A stretch of DNA of 64,000 nt from Flavobacteria bacterium BAL38 (GCA_000169355.1 AAXX01000001.1:620001-684000), one strand, 5' to 3'; shown: positions 25,297 through 35,268, counted from the stretch's first letter. Notes: a model not told the origin generated them from the sequence alone. A program made the numbers and translations.

Positions 25297-26674
25297 CTAC
25301 AATTATTCTTTCATCTTTAAACTTTTTACGCAACCAATTTTGAAGTTTTTTATTTTCTTCCGTTTTCACTTTTGAATTAATATTATTTTTCCAAAAAATT
25401 CCGAAAGTTGGAATTGTATCTGTTTTTGAAAAATCTGTTGTAATTTTCTCAGAATAAGCAACACTTTCAACATCATCATGTAATGCTTTTATTTCTTCTG
25501 CTATTTCATTAAACTGAAATTGTTTTTCACTTTTTTGTTGTAGCTGATTTTTTAATTCAAAAATTTCTTTATCCTTGTCTAACAATTCTTGACTTTTTTT
25601 AACGATAAGTTGCTGATTCGATAAAAAGGAATTTTCAATTTCATTAATTTTAGAAATAGTTTCTAAATTTCCGGCATCCTGAAGTACTTTAAAATTGCAA
25701 CTTTCATAACCAAAAGTTTTCATTTGAGATTTAAATTGTTGAATATCTGATTGTGAAATACTCTTACCTACAACTGCAAAGCTAATTTCTTTTTTATCAA
25801 AATCTTTATGAACATCTAAAATTAAAATTCCTTTTTCTGTTCTTAATTTACTGATTAAACCATCTGCTTTCTGATTGAAATCCGATTTTTTATATAGTTG
25901 ATAAAACATATAAACACTTGGAACTAAAATAGCCAAAGCTAAAATAGATATAACTTGAGAAATTCTTTTTCTGCGTTGCGAATTTGCATATTCTTCATAA
26001 GGAAATTTAAGAAAACGAACTACAAGAAAAGTTGCCGATGCAATAAAAATGGTATTAATAGAAAACAGAAATAATGCGCCTCTAAAAAAATCCCACTTTG
26101 CCGTTGCTAAACCATAACCTGCCGTACAAAGAGGTGGCATTAAAGCTGTTGCAATTGCAACTCCAGCAATAGTGTTAATTGATTTATTTCTTCTACTTAA
26201 AGCAACTATTAAGGCCAATCCACCAGACAAGGCAATAATAACATCTCTAACGTCTGGAAATGTTCTTGCAAGCAATTCAGGTGTTTCATTTTGAAACATG
26301 GGAATACTAAAAAACAAAAAAGAAGTTAATAAACTTAGCACCACCATTACCCCAAAATTTTTAATTGATTTTTTCAGAAAATCAATATCATTAATTCCGA
26401 GTGAAAGTCCCATTCCAAGAATTGGCCCCATTAATGGTGAAATTAGCATAGCTCCAATAACAACTGCTGTAGAGCTCGTATTTAAACCTGTTGACGCCAC
26501 AAGAATTGAAAAAATTAAAACCCAGGCGTTTTGCCCTTTCATGTCAACTCCGGCTTTAATATCTTCTATCGTTGCAGAACGATTCGTATCATGGGAAATA
26601 TCAAAAGTCTCTTTAAGAAATAACTTAATATCACTTATTATTTTCCCAAATGAACTTTGATTAGAATTTTCCAT
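25289..26674 (-). CDS. DUF389 / TIGR00341 membrane protein with C-terminal coiled coil
   Basis: 461 residues. The N-terminal half (about 50-235) is the hydrophobic DUF389 core (GAMLISPLMGPILGMGLSLG, GVAIATALMPPLCTAGYGLA). The cytoplasmic or periplasmic part from residue 260 holds an alpha/beta segment and a long charged coiled coil (about 340-415, NEIENSFLSNQQLIVKKSQE onward). The family has no established function. It starts in TAATG overlap with manC, which suggests co-expression. Confidence 0.9.
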   Translation of the reverse strand: MENSNQSSFGKIISDIKLFLKETFDISHDTNRSATIEDIKAGVDMKGQNAWVLIFSILVASTGLNTSSTAVVIGAMLISPLMGPILGMGLSLGINDIDFLKKSIKNFGVMVVLSLLTSFLFFSIPMFQNETPELLARTFPDVRDVIIALSGGLALIVALSRRNKSINTIAGVAIATALMPPLCTAGYGLATAKWDFFRGALFLFSINTIFIASATFLVVRFLKFPYEEYANSQRRKRISQVISILALAILVPSVYMFYQLYKKSDFNQKADGLISKLRTEKGILILDVHKDFDKKEISFAVVGKSISQSDIQQFKSQMKTFGYESCNFKVLQDAGNLETISKINEIENSFLSNQQLIVKKSQELLDKDKEIFELKNQLQQKSEKQFQFNEIAEEIKALHDDVESVAYSEKITTDFSKTDTIPTFGIFWKNNINSKVKTEENKKLQNWLRKKFKDERIIVVN

Positions 26675-27732
26675 TATTTATTTATTTTAGATACAATTTT
26701 CTTTATATCCTGTTCTTTATCTTTTGGATAAATTAACAAAACATTATCTCTATCTACTACAATATAATCATTTAACCCATCAATAACAACCAACTTTTTC
26801 CCATCTGTTCTAATGATGTTATTTGTTGCATTTTCTAAAAAAACAGAAGCGTTAATTACTGCGTTTTCTTGCGAATCTTTAGGCAATTTATCATACAGAG
26901 AACCCCAAGTTCCTAAATCATTCCAGTCGAAAGTTGCCGGTAAAACGTAAACATTTTGTGCTTTTTCTAAAATGGCATAATCCACTGAAATATTTTCTGC
27001 TAAAGGATAATTATCATGAATAAATGCGGCTTCGTTCTCAGTATTAAAAAAATTATACCCATTCATAAAATGAGCAAACATTTCAGGTTGAAATTCTTCA
27101 TATGCTTCTAAAACCGATTTAGCACTCCAAACAAATATCCCTGCATTCCATAGAAAATTTCTACTCTGAATAAATTTTCTAGCAGTAGCATAATCAGGTT
27201 TTTCCTGGAATTGTTTCACTTTTTTTATTGGACGTGAATCTAATTTATCAAATTCAATATAACCGTAACCAGTGTTGGCAAATGTTGGTAAAATTCCTAA
27301 TGTCATTAAATTATCTTCACGCTCACAAAAATCAAACGCATGTTGTAAGTTGGCACAAAACTGCACCTCATCTTCAATCCAATGATCAGATGGTGCTACA
27401 ACCATTACAGCATTAGGGTTTTGTTTTTTAATTTTCAAAGAAGCATATAAAATACAAGGTGCTGTATTACGCATTGCAGGTTCTAAAATAATTTGTTCCT
27501 GTTTTACCATTGGCAATTGCTCCAAAACAATAGTATTATAAACTTCGTTTGTAAGAATTAAAATATTTTCTTTTGGAATTATTTGCGATAAACGAGTAAA
27601 GGTTTTTTGGATCAAAGTTTCACCCGTTCCTAACATATCATGAAATTGTTTAGGAAAATCGGTTGTGCTTACAGGCCAAAAACGAGATCCTACTCCACCA
27701 GCCATTAATATTGCGTAATAATTTTTGTTCAT
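26674..27732 (-). CDS. manC: Mannose-1-phosphate guanylyltransferase
   Basis: Makes GDP-mannose from mannose-1-phosphate and GTP for surface glycans. 352 residues with the nucleotidyltransferase motif MAGGVGSRFWPVST at 11-24, VAPSDHWIED, and FQEKPD near 173. The isomerase domain of the long bifunctional type is absent, so it is the monofunctional enzyme. It follows the SprT-like gene by 21 nt and overlaps the DUF389 gene by one base. Confidence 0.95.
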   Translation of the reverse strand: MNKNYYAILMAGGVGSRFWPVSTTDFPKQFHDMLGTGETLIQKTFTRLSQIIPKENILILTNEVYNTIVLEQLPMVKQEQIILEPAMRNTAPCILYASLKIKKQNPNAVMVVAPSDHWIEDEVQFCANLQHAFDFCEREDNLMTLGILPTFANTGYGYIEFDKLDSRPIKKVKQFQEKPDYATARKFIQSRNFLWNAGIFVWSAKSVLEAYEEFQPEMFAHFMNGYNFFNTENEAAFIHDNYPLAENISVDYAILEKAQNVYVLPATFDWNDLGTWGSLYDKLPKDSQENAVINASVFLENATNNIIRTDGKKLVVIDGLNDYIVVDRDNVLLIYPKDKEQDIKKIVSKINK

Positions 27733-27753
27733 TTTATTGATTTATTGTAATAA

Positions 27754-28356
27754 CTAATTTGGCAACAATTCTACTTCTGCATTAGGTTGAAACAAATACA
27801 TACGTCCAGAACTGATTTCCATACATTCATAACGTTTCACACGTAATGCTATTTTCTTAAAAATTTTCCCATTGTGAATTCTAAAATGACTTCCCATCGG
27901 AATCTCAAAGATATAATTTTTATCGGTTTCTTTCTGATCAAATTGTTTTAAAGCAATAGCTAATTTAGCATCTGTATCGCTACTTGCCTTTGGATTTCTA
28001 AAATGCTTCGCCAATAATGGCAATAATTGATTTGGGAAAATTTCAGGGCGAATAAACGGCACCATTAGTCTCTGAAATGTATGTTTCCACTCTTCACCGT
28101 GCGGTTTTATATTTCGTCCAAATTTTTCAAAAGCTACCAAATGAGAAATTTCATGAATTAAAGTAATTAAGAATCGGTATTTATTTAAACTCGCATTTAC
28201 CGTTATCAAATGAAATCCTTGGGCGTCTCTTCTATAATCACCATGACGCGTAATACGTTCATTAACAATTTTAAGATGCACATGATTTGCCTTGATTAAT
28301 TCAAAACAATGATGAACCGCATGTTCAGGAAGATATTTTGATAAAACTTCACTCAT
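27754..28356 (-). CDS. SprT-like zinc-metalloprotease domain protein
   Basis: 200 residues with HEISH at 68-72 and a third ligand in KPHGEEW (H86), the SprT/Spartan-type site. Spartan proteins cut proteins crosslinked to DNA; bacterial SprT-like proteins have no settled role. The zinc-ribbon half found in E. coli SprT is replaced by a C-terminal part (about 135-200) without cysteine pairs apart from one (YECMEI). It overlaps the upstream Bro-N gene by four bases, a coupling that hints at a DNA-linked function. Confidence 0.88.
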   Translation of the reverse strand: MSEVLSKYLPEHAVHHCFELIKANHVHLKIVNERITRHGDYRRDAQGFHLITVNASLNKYRFLITLIHEISHLVAFEKFGRNIKPHGEEWKHTFQRLMVPFIRPEIFPNQLLPLLAKHFRNPKASSDTDAKLAIALKQFDQKETDKNYIFEIPMGSHFRIHNGKIFKKIALRVKRYECMEISSGRMYLFQPNAEVELLPN

Positions 28357-29195
28357 TCTTTTCTGCTTTTTGAGCTTTTAGAATTTAATAATAACTTAGC
28401 ATTTGTGCCTGAAACCACTTTTTTACCCGTTTTGGCTTCTAATTCTTTTCGAGCAACACTTGCAACATTTCCGCCTTGTTTTGCAACATTAATATTATCT
28501 TCGAATGAATCTGGTTTTACTGCTTTTGAAATATCTTTAGTTGAAGCTTCGGCCAACATATTTAAAATTAATTCCGTGTTGGTCATATTATCACGAAGAT
28601 TTTCCTTTTTCAAACCTTTTAATACTTTATATTCTTTAGTGGTTTTTCCAGACCATGATTGTGTAATTATATCTGTTAAAAGTGCAAATTGTTGTCCTTC
28701 TTTAACACCTCTACTCTTCCATTCATCGGTTAATTCTTTCCGAATTTCAATACTTTTCAATCTTTGATTAATCCAGCTTTCAGAATATCCTAATTGCATG
28801 TATTGATTTAATGCTCTATCTATAGAAATTTCAGGATCTTGTAATTCATCTAAACGTTCGGCTGCAATTTGGGCCAACCATAGTTTAAATGGTTCTGCTT
28901 TTGGTGAAGGAATAGATTGAATTAAACGGAAAAGTTGTTCAGTATCAGCAACATCGGTTAATCGCATTTTACCGTCTGGAGCCTGCATTTTCAACTGTCC
29001 GATTTTATCGGACAGTTCACTTCCTTCTTTAATCAACTTCGATTTTAAATCACTCCAATACTTTCTTGGTCGATCACTATCTGTTAAAATTTCTATCACG
29101 TCAATAATAGAAACATACCACTTTTCTTGCTCTGCATCCCAAGCGGTTCTTACCTTTTTGTCTTCAAATAATTGAATGGCGCTTACTTTTGTCAT
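28353..29195 (-). CDS. Bro-N / DinD-like protein (phage-antirepressor-like N-terminus)
   Basis: 280 residues. The N-terminal 115 residues (VRTAWDAEQEKWYVSIIDVIEILTDSDRPRKYWSDLKSKL... KAEPFKLWLAQIAAERLDEL) match the Bro-N fold of phage antirepressors. The C-terminal part (YMQLGYSESWINQRLKSIEIRKELTDEWKSRGVKEGQQFALLTDI..., to 230) resembles the DinD/RclR-type DNA-damage-inducible proteins. A lysine- and serine-rich tail ends the protein. It is outside any visible prophage. The start codon is at 29193-29195. Confidence 0.82.
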   Translation of the reverse strand: MTKVSAIQLFEDKKVRTAWDAEQEKWYVSIIDVIEILTDSDRPRKYWSDLKSKLIKEGSELSDKIGQLKMQAPDGKMRLTDVADTEQLFRLIQSIPSPKAEPFKLWLAQIAAERLDELQDPEISIDRALNQYMQLGYSESWINQRLKSIEIRKELTDEWKSRGVKEGQQFALLTDIITQSWSGKTTKEYKVLKGLKKENLRDNMTNTELILNMLAEASTKDISKAVKPDSFEDNINVAKQGGNVASVARKELEAKTGKKVVSGTNAKLLLNSKSSKSRKE

Positions 29196-29233
29196 GGTTT
29201 TATAATTTAAATGAAATACAATTTACGAAAAAT

Positions 29234-29920
29234 TTATGGCGTTGACGATGAAACTTGCAATACTTTTCCGTTGTAATATTTATTCCCGGTTAAAGCAAAA
29301 TTAAAAATATAATCTGCCATTTCTATGGCCGAGAGTGGCGCTTGATAGCCTGGAAAAGCTTCTTGTAACATTTCTGTATTTACTGCTCCAAGTGCTAAAA
29401 CATTAAACGCAATTCCTTGTGCTGCATATTCTTCGGCTAATAATTCAGAAAGAGTAATTACTGCTCCTTTGCTAGAAGAATAAGCCGCTAATCCCGGAAA
29501 CTTCATACTTCCTTGAATACCACCCATTGAACTTATGGTTACTACATGACTTCCTTTCTCCATGAAAGGAATACAAATTTTTGTTAACTCGGCAACAGCA
29601 AAAACATTTACTTTATAAACTTGTTCAAAATCAGAAAATGTAAGTTGTTCAAATGGCTTACTGATTAATAAACCGGCATTATTAATTAAAACATCTACTT
29701 TGTTTTGCCAAGAATTTTTAACAAATTGAGTTATTTTATCTAATTCATCAGAATTTGAAAGATCAATTGACAAACACGTAATCTTTGAATTTTCAATTAA
29801 CTCTTTAGGTGTTTTTCGGGAAATGGCTAACACATGGTGACCGGCATTGGCAAACTGCAACGCTAATTCAAATCCTATACCGCGTGAAGTTCCTGTGATG
29901 ATGATGTTTTTATTTTTCAT
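29234..29920 (-). CDS. Short-chain dehydrogenase/reductase
   Basis: 228 residues of the classical SDR fold: cofactor loop TGTSRGIGF (9-17), NNAG (80-83), catalytic S130/S131, Y147 and K151 (YSSSK). The substrate is unknown. The start overlaps the stop of the M28 peptidase gene by 11 bases. Confidence 0.93.
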   Translation of the reverse strand: MKNKNIIITGTSRGIGFELALQFANAGHHVLAISRKTPKELIENSKITCLSIDLSNSDELDKITQFVKNSWQNKVDVLINNAGLLISKPFEQLTFSDFEQVYKVNVFAVAELTKICIPFMEKGSHVVTISSMGGIQGSMKFPGLAAYSSSKGAVITLSELLAEEYAAQGIAFNVLALGAVNTEMLQEAFPGYQAPLSAIEMADYIFNFALTGNKYYNGKVLQVSSSTP

Positions 29921-30872
29921 TTAATTTAATTTCTTTTGAAGGCGCATTAATCATTTTTTCTAAAACGGGAATTGTTTTTGAAATTACTGTTGTCATATGT
30001 TTTGTATCCATTAGTTCAAATTCATCATCAGGTTGGTGATAAAATTCAAAATTTTCAAAATCAAAAGTAGATACTGTTTGTGCAGGCACTTCAAATTCAG
30101 TAAAAAACGGATAATTATCAGACGCTCTAAATAACATATATTTAGTTTCAATTGGCAAATAACCAACTAATTTTTCACCTGCATATTCGTTTATTTTTGA
30201 CGCCATATTGGTTTTTCCAAAACCTGTTAAATAGAAATCCATGTCTCTATTTTTCATTGGAACACCAATCATTTCAAAGTTAAACATAAAATACAAATCC
30301 ATGTTTTGTTCTTTCAATTTTGCTGCCAAATGTTTTGAACCTAAAAGTCCTTTTTCCTCTGCAGAAAAGAAAACAAAAAGCACACTTCGTTTATTTGACT
30401 TAGCTTTTGCAAAGTATTTTGCCACTTCAGTTACAGCTGTTGTTCCAGATGCATTGTCATTTGCACCATTTCCTATATCATCTCCATTAACTACCGCAAT
30501 TTTACCAATATGATCATAATGAGCTCCTATGATTACAAACTCGTTTTTTAATTTTAAATCTGTTCCTTCAATATAACCTACAACATTGTATGAGGTTTTA
30601 TCATAGTTTGACAATGTGTCGCGATAGGTTTTAAAATAAGGCTTGATCCCACTCTCTTTCAATAGATTTTCAAGAAAAATAGATGCTTTTTCAATCCCTT
30701 CACTGCCCGTATCTCTTCCTTCAAGCTCATCGGAAGTTAAATAAGAAAGAGTTTTGATAACATTTTCTTCAGCAACTTTATAATTTGCATTTGAAATATG
30801 CTTTGAAGCAACATTGGTTTGTGCTTGTAATGAAAATCCAACAAAAGAAATTATGATAAAGATTTTTTTCAT
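29910..30872 (-). CDS. Secreted M28-family aminopeptidase
   Basis: 320 residues with a signal peptide (MKKIFIIISFVGFSLQAQ). Zinc ligands of the M28 family are visible: H118 in GAHYDHIG, D139 in GANDNASG, and the catalytic/ligand pair E172-E173 in FFSAEEKGLLGSKHL. It removes N-terminal residues from peptides in the periplasm or outside. It is co-oriented and overlaps the SDR gene, though a functional link is not obvious. Confidence 0.93.
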   Translation of the reverse strand: MKKIFIIISFVGFSLQAQTNVASKHISNANYKVAEENVIKTLSYLTSDELEGRDTGSEGIEKASIFLENLLKESGIKPYFKTYRDTLSNYDKTSYNVVGYIEGTDLKLKNEFVIIGAHYDHIGKIAVVNGDDIGNGANDNASGTTAVTEVAKYFAKAKSNKRSVLFVFFSAEEKGLLGSKHLAAKLKEQNMDLYFMFNFEMIGVPMKNRDMDFYLTGFGKTNMASKINEYAGEKLVGYLPIETKYMLFRASDNYPFFTEFEVPAQTVSTFDFENFEFYHQPDDEFELMDTKHMTTVISKTIPVLEKMINAPSKEIKLNEK

Positions 30873-30898
30873 ACCATTTAGTTTTAAGTAAAAATAAA

Positions 30899-30925
30899 AA
30901 AATCCCGATTAATAATCAGGATTTT
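30899..30925 (-). terminator. Terminator after the S41 peptidase gene
   Basis: AAAATCC (30899-30905) with GGATTTT (30919-30925), extended by GATT/AATC inside, 13 nt beyond the S41 stop. Confidence 0.65.
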
Positions 30926-30937
30926 AATATATTCTTA

Positions 30938-32533
30938 TCATTTTTTCTTAGCATCTTTAATAATCCAATCTAATTCTGGATCATTATTTTCTATTATTTG
31001 ATCAATTGAAGGAATTATAGGAATATCCGGAAAAATTCCTCTCCCAAATTCTGATGTTTTGTTTACAGGTTTTATATCTTGAAGACCAATCCTAAACAAC
31101 AACTTCGAATTAGGAAGTTGCAATAACGGCATTGTACCCGCAACGGTTCCATTATATGCGCCTCCCGTTTCTTCCCCTACAAACAAAGCTCGATTAGCGT
31201 TCTTTAAATTTGAAGACAATATGCATGACGCTGAAAAACTCCCTCCATTAGTAATTACATATAACCTACTATCAAAACGATTTGATTTAGGTTCTGTAAC
31301 TTTTTCTTCTTTGCTTTTTAAATAAAAATTTCCGTGTTGGTCTTTTTTTACAGCTAAAATATTTTTAACTAAAAAAGGAAGAACAACTGGCGAAAAAACC
31401 ACAAGAGCTAATTTTGGAAATGATCTTAACTTATTTGTAGCGACTGCAGTTCTAGTTGTAACTCTAACCGTATCTATAAACACAAAAGGCTCTGAACTTA
31501 AGTAACTATATAAATTGTGAATTTCAGCTAAACTTCCACCGCCATTATATCGTAAATCTAAAACTAATGTTTTTACACCTTTGCTTTTTATTTCGTTAAA
31601 AATACTATCATATGCTTTTTTGTGACGCGTATGTTTAAACCCTTTTATTTTTAAAACAGCTATTGTAGAATCAGATGGAACATAGGTTAAATTTCGGGTA
31701 AACTCATTTGTAGTTTTATCGTATAAAAAAAGTTTGTTTCTTAATGCAATTTTCTTTCTTTCAATAGTCTTTGCTTTTTTTTCTTCTTTTGTTAAATTAA
31801 CAACAATTGGTTTTGCAGTTTCTGTTTCAATGGAATCTTTATTTTTTAATCCTGCTCTCGTTATGGTTCTCTTATAAATACTGTCTTTATAACTAAACAC
31901 TACTTGAACACTATCTTTTATTGGCTTTTCTAACAAAAGATATGTTGGAAGCCTACTAGAAAAAGCATATGGAAAAAATGTTTTATTTAATCCGTCAGAA
32001 GTATATGTTTTACTATATTTTGTGTACAGTTTTTTAGGTTCTACTCCTTCTATACTAATAATTTTAGAACCTTTTTTTATTAATGTATCTTTTGTATAAT
32101 TCTTCAACAAATAAAGATTATCATCTTGATATCTAAAAACCATTAATGATAAAGGATGAGCACCTCTTTTGCTTAAAGCTTTTATCTCCTTTTTTTCCAT
32201 TTTTTTATTTAATGGAAAAATACCCATATGACCTTGACGCACTGAAGCAATTACTGGACTTAAAGCAAAAAAAAATTCATTTGGAGTTAATGGTGAAACA
32301 ATTGAAGCTCTTAAACTATCAAATTTTTTACTCAAATTTTCTTTTGAAATATATAAATCCAATGATGGATGTAATTTATTTAGTTTATATTCAACATAAT
32401 CGATGTCTTTTTGCAAATCGCTTACTGCAATTTTAGAATCGACATGGGAATTATACTTTTGAACAGAAGTACAATTTAAATTAAAAAAAAACAGACAACA
32501 AACACTAAAACAGATAATAAATTTTAGCTTCAT
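30938..32533 (-). CDS. S41-family (tail-specific type) lipoprotein peptidase
   Basis: 531 residues. Lipobox FFFNLNC predicts lipidation at C21. The C-terminal half is the S41 domain: TLVLDLRYNGGGSLAEIHNL substrate-binding loop and the nucleophile region YVITNGGSFSASCILSS (about 424-440), followed by GEETGGAYNGTV. A helical N-terminal domain (about 40-140) precedes a PDZ-like part (about 160-200). It probably processes exported proteins at the envelope. Confidence 0.9.
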   Translation of the reverse strand: MKLKFIICFSVCCLFFFNLNCTSVQKYNSHVDSKIAVSDLQKDIDYVEYKLNKLHPSLDLYISKENLSKKFDSLRASIVSPLTPNEFFFALSPVIASVRQGHMGIFPLNKKMEKKEIKALSKRGAHPLSLMVFRYQDDNLYLLKNYTKDTLIKKGSKIISIEGVEPKKLYTKYSKTYTSDGLNKTFFPYAFSSRLPTYLLLEKPIKDSVQVVFSYKDSIYKRTITRAGLKNKDSIETETAKPIVVNLTKEEKKAKTIERKKIALRNKLFLYDKTTNEFTRNLTYVPSDSTIAVLKIKGFKHTRHKKAYDSIFNEIKSKGVKTLVLDLRYNGGGSLAEIHNLYSYLSSEPFVFIDTVRVTTRTAVATNKLRSFPKLALVVFSPVVLPFLVKNILAVKKDQHGNFYLKSKEEKVTEPKSNRFDSRLYVITNGGSFSASCILSSNLKNANRALFVGEETGGAYNGTVAGTMPLLQLPNSKLLFRIGLQDIKPVNKTSEFGRGIFPDIPIIPSIDQIIENNDPELDWIIKDAKKK

Positions 32534-32562
32534 AAATAGTTATTCAGATTTAGTTATAAAAA

Positions 32563-32584
32563 AATCCCGACGTTAATCGGGATT
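32563..32584 (-). terminator. Terminator after pdhC
   Basis: AATCCCGA (32563-32570) with TCGGGATT (32577-32584); on the minus strand it follows the pdhC stop and is followed by T-rich sequence. Confidence 0.75.
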
Positions 32585-32609
32585 CTAAAAGTATTTATTT
32601 TTTTTGGAA

Positions 32610-34226
32610 TTATGCTAACATTGTAACCGGATTTTCCATAAACGATTTAAACGTTTGTAAGAATTGAGCTCCTGTAGCACCATCTACTGTTCTGTGATCG
32701 CAAGCTAAAGTTACAACCATTGTATTCCCTACAACAATTTGTCCTTTTTTAACTACTGGCTTTTCTATAATAGCACCAACAGATAAAATAGCTGAATTAG
32801 GCTGATTAATAATTGATGTAAACGATTGTATTCCAAACATTCCTAAGTTAGAAATAGTAAAAGTACTTCCTTCCATTTCCGAAGGTTGAATTTTTTTAGA
32901 TTTTGCTTTTCCAGCTAAATCTTTTACGCTAGCGCCAATTTGAGTTAAACTCATTTGGTCTGTAAATTTCAACACTGGAACCATTAATCCGTCTTCAACA
33001 GCTACTGCTACTCCAATATTCACATGGTGATTGATAACCATTGCATCTTCTCTCCATTGTGAATTTACTTGCGGATGTTTTTTCAATGCCATCGCACTCG
33101 CTTTGATTACCATATCATTGAAAGAAACTTTCGTATCTGGTAATCCGTTGATCATATTTCTTGATGCAATTGCATTATCCATATCTAACTCAATCGTTAA
33201 ATAATAATGCGGTGCTGTAAATTTAGATTCTGATAAACGTCTCGCAATGGTTTTACGCATTTGCGAATTTTTAATTTCTTCCTGGAAAATTTCTCCTGCC
33301 GGAACAAAAGGCTTAACAGCAGCAACTGTATTTGTTGCTTGCTCAATAGCTTGAGCAGGAGTTGCAACTGAAGATGGAGAAAAATTCTCAACATCACTCT
33401 TTACAATTCTTCCATTTTCACCTGAACCTTTAACTTGAGACAAATTGATTCCTTTATCTTGAGCTATTTTTTTTGCTAGAGGCGATGCGAAAATTCTACC
33501 AGTATTGTTTGTGCTTTCTATTTGATTATTTGTTGTTTCTGTTTGAGAAACTACTTTTTCTTCTGCTTTTGTCTCCGAAGTTTCGGAATCAACAACTGCA
33601 CCCGCTTTGTAATTAGCCGCAATTCCCGAAACATCAGTTCCTGCTGGTCCTAATATTGCTAAAATGGTATCAACTGGAGCCGAATCACCTTCTTGAACGC
33701 CGATGTATAATAAAGTTCCTGCATTGAAAGATTCGAATTCCATTGTAGCTTTATCTGTTTCAATTTCAGCTAAAATATCACCTTCATTTACAGCATCTCC
33801 AACTTTTTTTAACCAAGTAGCTACAGTTCCTGTTGTCATGGTATCACTCAAACGAGGCATAGTAACAACTTTTACACCAGCTGGCATCTCGACTGCGCTC
33901 GATGTGACAGATTTAGTTTCTTGAACTACTTTTTCTTCTTTAGTTTCAGTGGCATTTCCTCCACTTAACAAAGCTGAAATATCTTCACCAGCAGCACCAA
34001 TGATCGCTAATAAAGAATCAACCGGAGCCGACTGTCCTTCTTGAATTCCGATATGAAGTAAAACACCATCATAAAAAGCTTCAAATTCCATTGTTGCTTT
34101 ATCCGTTTCAATTTCGGCAAGAATATCTCCTGTTTTAATTGTATCACCCACTTTTTTTAACCAAGAAGCTACAACACCTTCTGTCATAGTATCACTCAAA
34201 CGGGGCATAGTTATAATTTGTGCCAT
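32610..34226 (-). CDS. pdhC: Pyruvate dehydrogenase E2 (dihydrolipoamide acetyltransferase)
   Basis: 538 residues. Two lipoyl domains, each with ETDKATMEFE and lipoyl lysines at K43 and K159, then a peripheral-subunit-binding domain (about 245-280, ASPLAKKIAQDKGINLSQVKG), then the catalytic CAT domain with H511 in DHRTVDG. E2 transfers acetyl groups to CoA in the pyruvate dehydrogenase complex. It lies five bases downstream of pdhA; the E1-beta and E3 genes are not in the window. Confidence 0.97.
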   Translation of the reverse strand: MAQIITMPRLSDTMTEGVVASWLKKVGDTIKTGDILAEIETDKATMEFEAFYDGVLLHIGIQEGQSAPVDSLLAIIGAAGEDISALLSGGNATETKEEKVVQETKSVTSSAVEMPAGVKVVTMPRLSDTMTTGTVATWLKKVGDAVNEGDILAEIETDKATMEFESFNAGTLLYIGVQEGDSAPVDTILAILGPAGTDVSGIAANYKAGAVVDSETSETKAEEKVVSQTETTNNQIESTNNTGRIFASPLAKKIAQDKGINLSQVKGSGENGRIVKSDVENFSPSSVATPAQAIEQATNTVAAVKPFVPAGEIFQEEIKNSQMRKTIARRLSESKFTAPHYYLTIELDMDNAIASRNMINGLPDTKVSFNDMVIKASAMALKKHPQVNSQWREDAMVINHHVNIGVAVAVEDGLMVPVLKFTDQMSLTQIGASVKDLAGKAKSKKIQPSEMEGSTFTISNLGMFGIQSFTSIINQPNSAILSVGAIIEKPVVKKGQIVVGNTMVVTLACDHRTVDGATGAQFLQTFKSFMENPVTMLA

Positions 34227-34231
34227 AGTTT

Positions 34232-35230
34232 TTATAATTTATGAGGTATAAATGGATAATTTTCTTGTTCGTATACTACATCGTATAGTTGATTTACTTC
34301 TGGGAATGGAGATTCTTCAGCGAATTTTTCACATTCAGCAACTAAATCAGCTACTCTTTTATCGATTACTTCGATTTCAGTTTCAGTAGCATAATTATTT
34401 TCTTTAATAATATCTAAAACCTGAGTAATTGGATCAATTTTTCTATATTCTTCCACTTCATCTTTAGTTCTATACAACTGAGCATCAGACATTGAGTGAC
34501 CTCTATATCTATATGTTTTCATTTCTAAGAATGTTGGTCCGTCTCCACGGCGTGCTCTTTCTATAGCTTCATGCATAGCCTCAGCAACTTTAATTGGATT
34601 CATTCCGTCAACTGGTCCACAAGGCATTTCGTACCCTAAACCAAGTTTCCAAATATCTGTATGATTTGCCGTTCTTTCTACAGAAGTTCCCATTGCATAT
34701 CCATTATTTTCAACAATAAATACAACTGGTAATTTCCATAACATAGCCATGTTAAATGCTTCATGTAATGAACCTTGACGCGCAGCACCATCACCAAAAT
34801 AGGTTAAGGTAACTCCGCCAGTTTCAAAATACTTATCAGCAAAAGCAATACCAGCACCTACTGGAATTTGAGCTCCAACGATACCATGACCACCGTAAAA
34901 TCCGTGTTCTTTAGAAAAAATATGCATAGATCCACCCATTCCTTTTGAAGTACCTGTAACTTTTCCGTACAATTCTGCCATAACTTTCTTTGGGTCTACA
35001 CCCATTCCAATTGGCTGAACGTGGTTACGATATGCGGTAATCATTTTATCTTTAGACAAGTCCATAGCATGTAAAGCTCCAGCTAAAACAGCTTCTTGAC
35101 CATTATAAAGGTGCAAAAATCCTCTAACTTTTTGTTGGATATAAACAGCTGCAAGTTTATCTTCAAACTTTCTCCAAAATAGCATATCTTCATACCACTT
35201 TAGGTAAACTTCTCTTGTAATTGGTTTCAT
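34232..35230 (-). CDS. pdhA: Pyruvate dehydrogenase E1 component, alpha subunit
   Basis: 332 residues. The thiamine-pyrophosphate motif begins GDGAARQGSLHEAFNMAMLW and ends VFIVENNGYAMG; the phosphorylation-loop region YRYRGHSMSD is conserved. With E1-beta it decarboxylates pyruvate. A TAATTTTG -7-like box precedes it at 35269-35276. It is co-transcribed with pdhC (5-nt gap). Confidence 0.97.
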   Translation of the reverse strand: MKPITREVYLKWYEDMLFWRKFEDKLAAVYIQQKVRGFLHLYNGQEAVLAGALHAMDLSKDKMITAYRNHVQPIGMGVDPKKVMAELYGKVTGTSKGMGGSMHIFSKEHGFYGGHGIVGAQIPVGAGIAFADKYFETGGVTLTYFGDGAARQGSLHEAFNMAMLWKLPVVFIVENNGYAMGTSVERTANHTDIWKLGLGYEMPCGPVDGMNPIKVAEAMHEAIERARRGDGPTFLEMKTYRYRGHSMSDAQLYRTKDEVEEYRKIDPITQVLDIIKENNYATETEIEVIDKRVADLVAECEKFAEESPFPEVNQLYDVVYEQENYPFIPHKL

Positions 35231-35268
35231 TTTAGTTTGTTTTTTTAATACAATTGGATTGTAAAAGA

